A DNA stretch of 64,000 nt from Fodinibius salipaludis (GTDB lineage: Bacteria > Bacteroidota > Rhodothermia > Balneolales > Balneolaceae). This document shows positions 63,494 through 64,000 of this stretch, in pieces. The notes under the pieces were generated by a model. It made no database searches and was not told the DNA's origin. It saw only the letters and a program-made list of their open reading frames with translations. How positions within the stretch are numbered: position 1 is the first letter of the stretch; each line of letters starts with the position of its first letter. Location: NCBI RefSeq assembly GCF_002287075.1, contig NZ_NSKE01000010.1, positions 81,419 through 145,418 of the forward strand. Reading direction: 5' to 3'. Both the position numbers and the translations under genes were made by a program.

Positions 63494-64000
63494 TCATGCG
63501 GCTTTGTTATGTGTTAGTTGTCGGGCGGCTTGGATCGGTGTCTGATAATTCAGGGCCGAATGGAGCCGTTTTCTGTTGTACCAAAGGTCAATAAATGTGA
63601 AGATAGTTGTTCGTGCTTCGCCATAGCTGCTAAAGGGGCGATCCATCTGCAACTCAGCTTTGAGTGTTTTAAAGAAACTTTCGGCCGGAGCGTTATCCCA
63701 GCAGTTACCTTTCCGGCTCATGCTTTGGGTCATCCGGTTTGTTGCCAGCAGCCTGGTAAACTCCCCACAAGCATACTGGATACCACGATCGGAGTGGAAC
63801 AACAGCGAATCCGTCGGTCGGCGTCTTGCCAGCGCCTGTGTCAAGGCTGCAACAGAGGTGGCTTTGGCCGAAAGGGTTCGGCTAAGATTCCAACCTATAA
63901 TTTGTCGGTCTCCCAAATCCATCACCGTGGTAAGGTATAACCATCCCCCGCTACTGGGCAGGTAGGTAATATCGCTCACCCATACGGTCCCAAGCCCCGA
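63494..64000 (-). CDS. IS3-family transposase (OrfB, DDE integrase core), cut by window end
   Basis: 168 residues visible; the frame is open to base 64000, so the N-terminal part lies outside. The DDE triad is present: Asp in VSDITYLP, Asp in FHSDRGIQY, Glu in NAPAESFFKTLKAE, with 35 residues between the last two as in IS3 OrfB. The C-terminus NYQTPIQAARQ is typical. It is the only recognisable protein-coding mobile element in the window and borders the repeat/toxin island. Confidence 0.93.
   Translation of the reverse strand, partial: SGLGTVWVSDITYLPSSGGWLYLTTVMDLGDRQIIGWNLSRTLSAKATSVAALTQALARRRPTDSLLFHSDRGIQYACGEFTRLLATNRMTQSMSRKGNCWDNAPAESFFKTLKAELQMDRPFSSYGEARTTIFTFIDLWYNRKRLHSALNYQTPIQAARQLTHNKAA

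Overview
The window looks like a chromosomal segment of an FCB-group bacterium, most plausibly a Balneolota/Rhodothermota relative. This is inferred from moderate GC, few Shine-Dalgarno sites, a ClpC-type chaperone, a DUF4175 giant, an 847-residue multi-SLBB export protein, four-helix-bundle S23-like proteins and heavy intergenic repeats. No rRNA or phylogenetic marker was available to fix the taxon.

Region 1 (1-13.9 kb) is housekeeping and mixed: the 3' end of clpC with a perfect terminator, an unknown exported beta-rich protein, a glycosyltransferase, six tRNA genes (Pro, Arg, Cys, Glu, His, Glu), an MgtC/DUF4010 membrane protein, a tandem universal stress protein, a methyltransferase/glycosyltransferase pair, a MerR regulator, a metallo-beta-lactamase-fold hydrolase and a DUF4175 protein. 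Region 2 (13.9-28.4 kb) has widely spaced genes (HAD phosphatase, S23-like protein, BatA/B-like VWA protein, glycerate kinase, an exosortase-like protein without its expected catalytic residues, Wza-like exporter, Wzi-like protein, YciE-like protein). They are separated by long G-poor tracts built from recurring short words.

Region 3 (28.4-57.6 kb) is one large minus-strand exopolysaccharide locus. In transcription order it runs: Wzz-type protein (apparent CTG start), Fcl, S23-like, Gmd, RfbB, RfbA, Wzx, DegT aminotransferase, ATP-grasp, sulfotransferase, GT2, Wzy-like, GT2, sulfotransferase, deacetylase, GT4, two oxidoreductases, heparinase-like protein, GT4, DUF559 nuclease, WecB, a nucleotide-sugar dehydrogenase and a WecA-type initiating transferase. 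Together they predict a Wzx/Wzy-type, probably sulfated polysaccharide with fucose-family, amino-sugar and uronic residues, exported with the Wza and Wzi proteins of region 2.

Region 4 (57.7-64 kb) is an accessory island: an S23-like protein, three two-gene toxin-antitoxin modules (MntA-HepT, ParE/RelE type, MazEF type) and an IS3-family transposase running off the end. Between the modules, in the EPS operon (31.7-32.1 kb) and at 55.1 kb sits the most striking signal: an apparently undescribed family of structured repeats. Each full copy is a 126-139-nt bulged hairpin whose stem sequences change in a compensatory way. It is followed by a small hairpin whose 6-nt loop is complementary to the bases just upstream, a pseudoknot whose two partners also change together. 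Copies are often paired head to head in units of about 365-375 bp. They may be structured RNAs or recombination/transposition substrates; the sequence alone does not decide.
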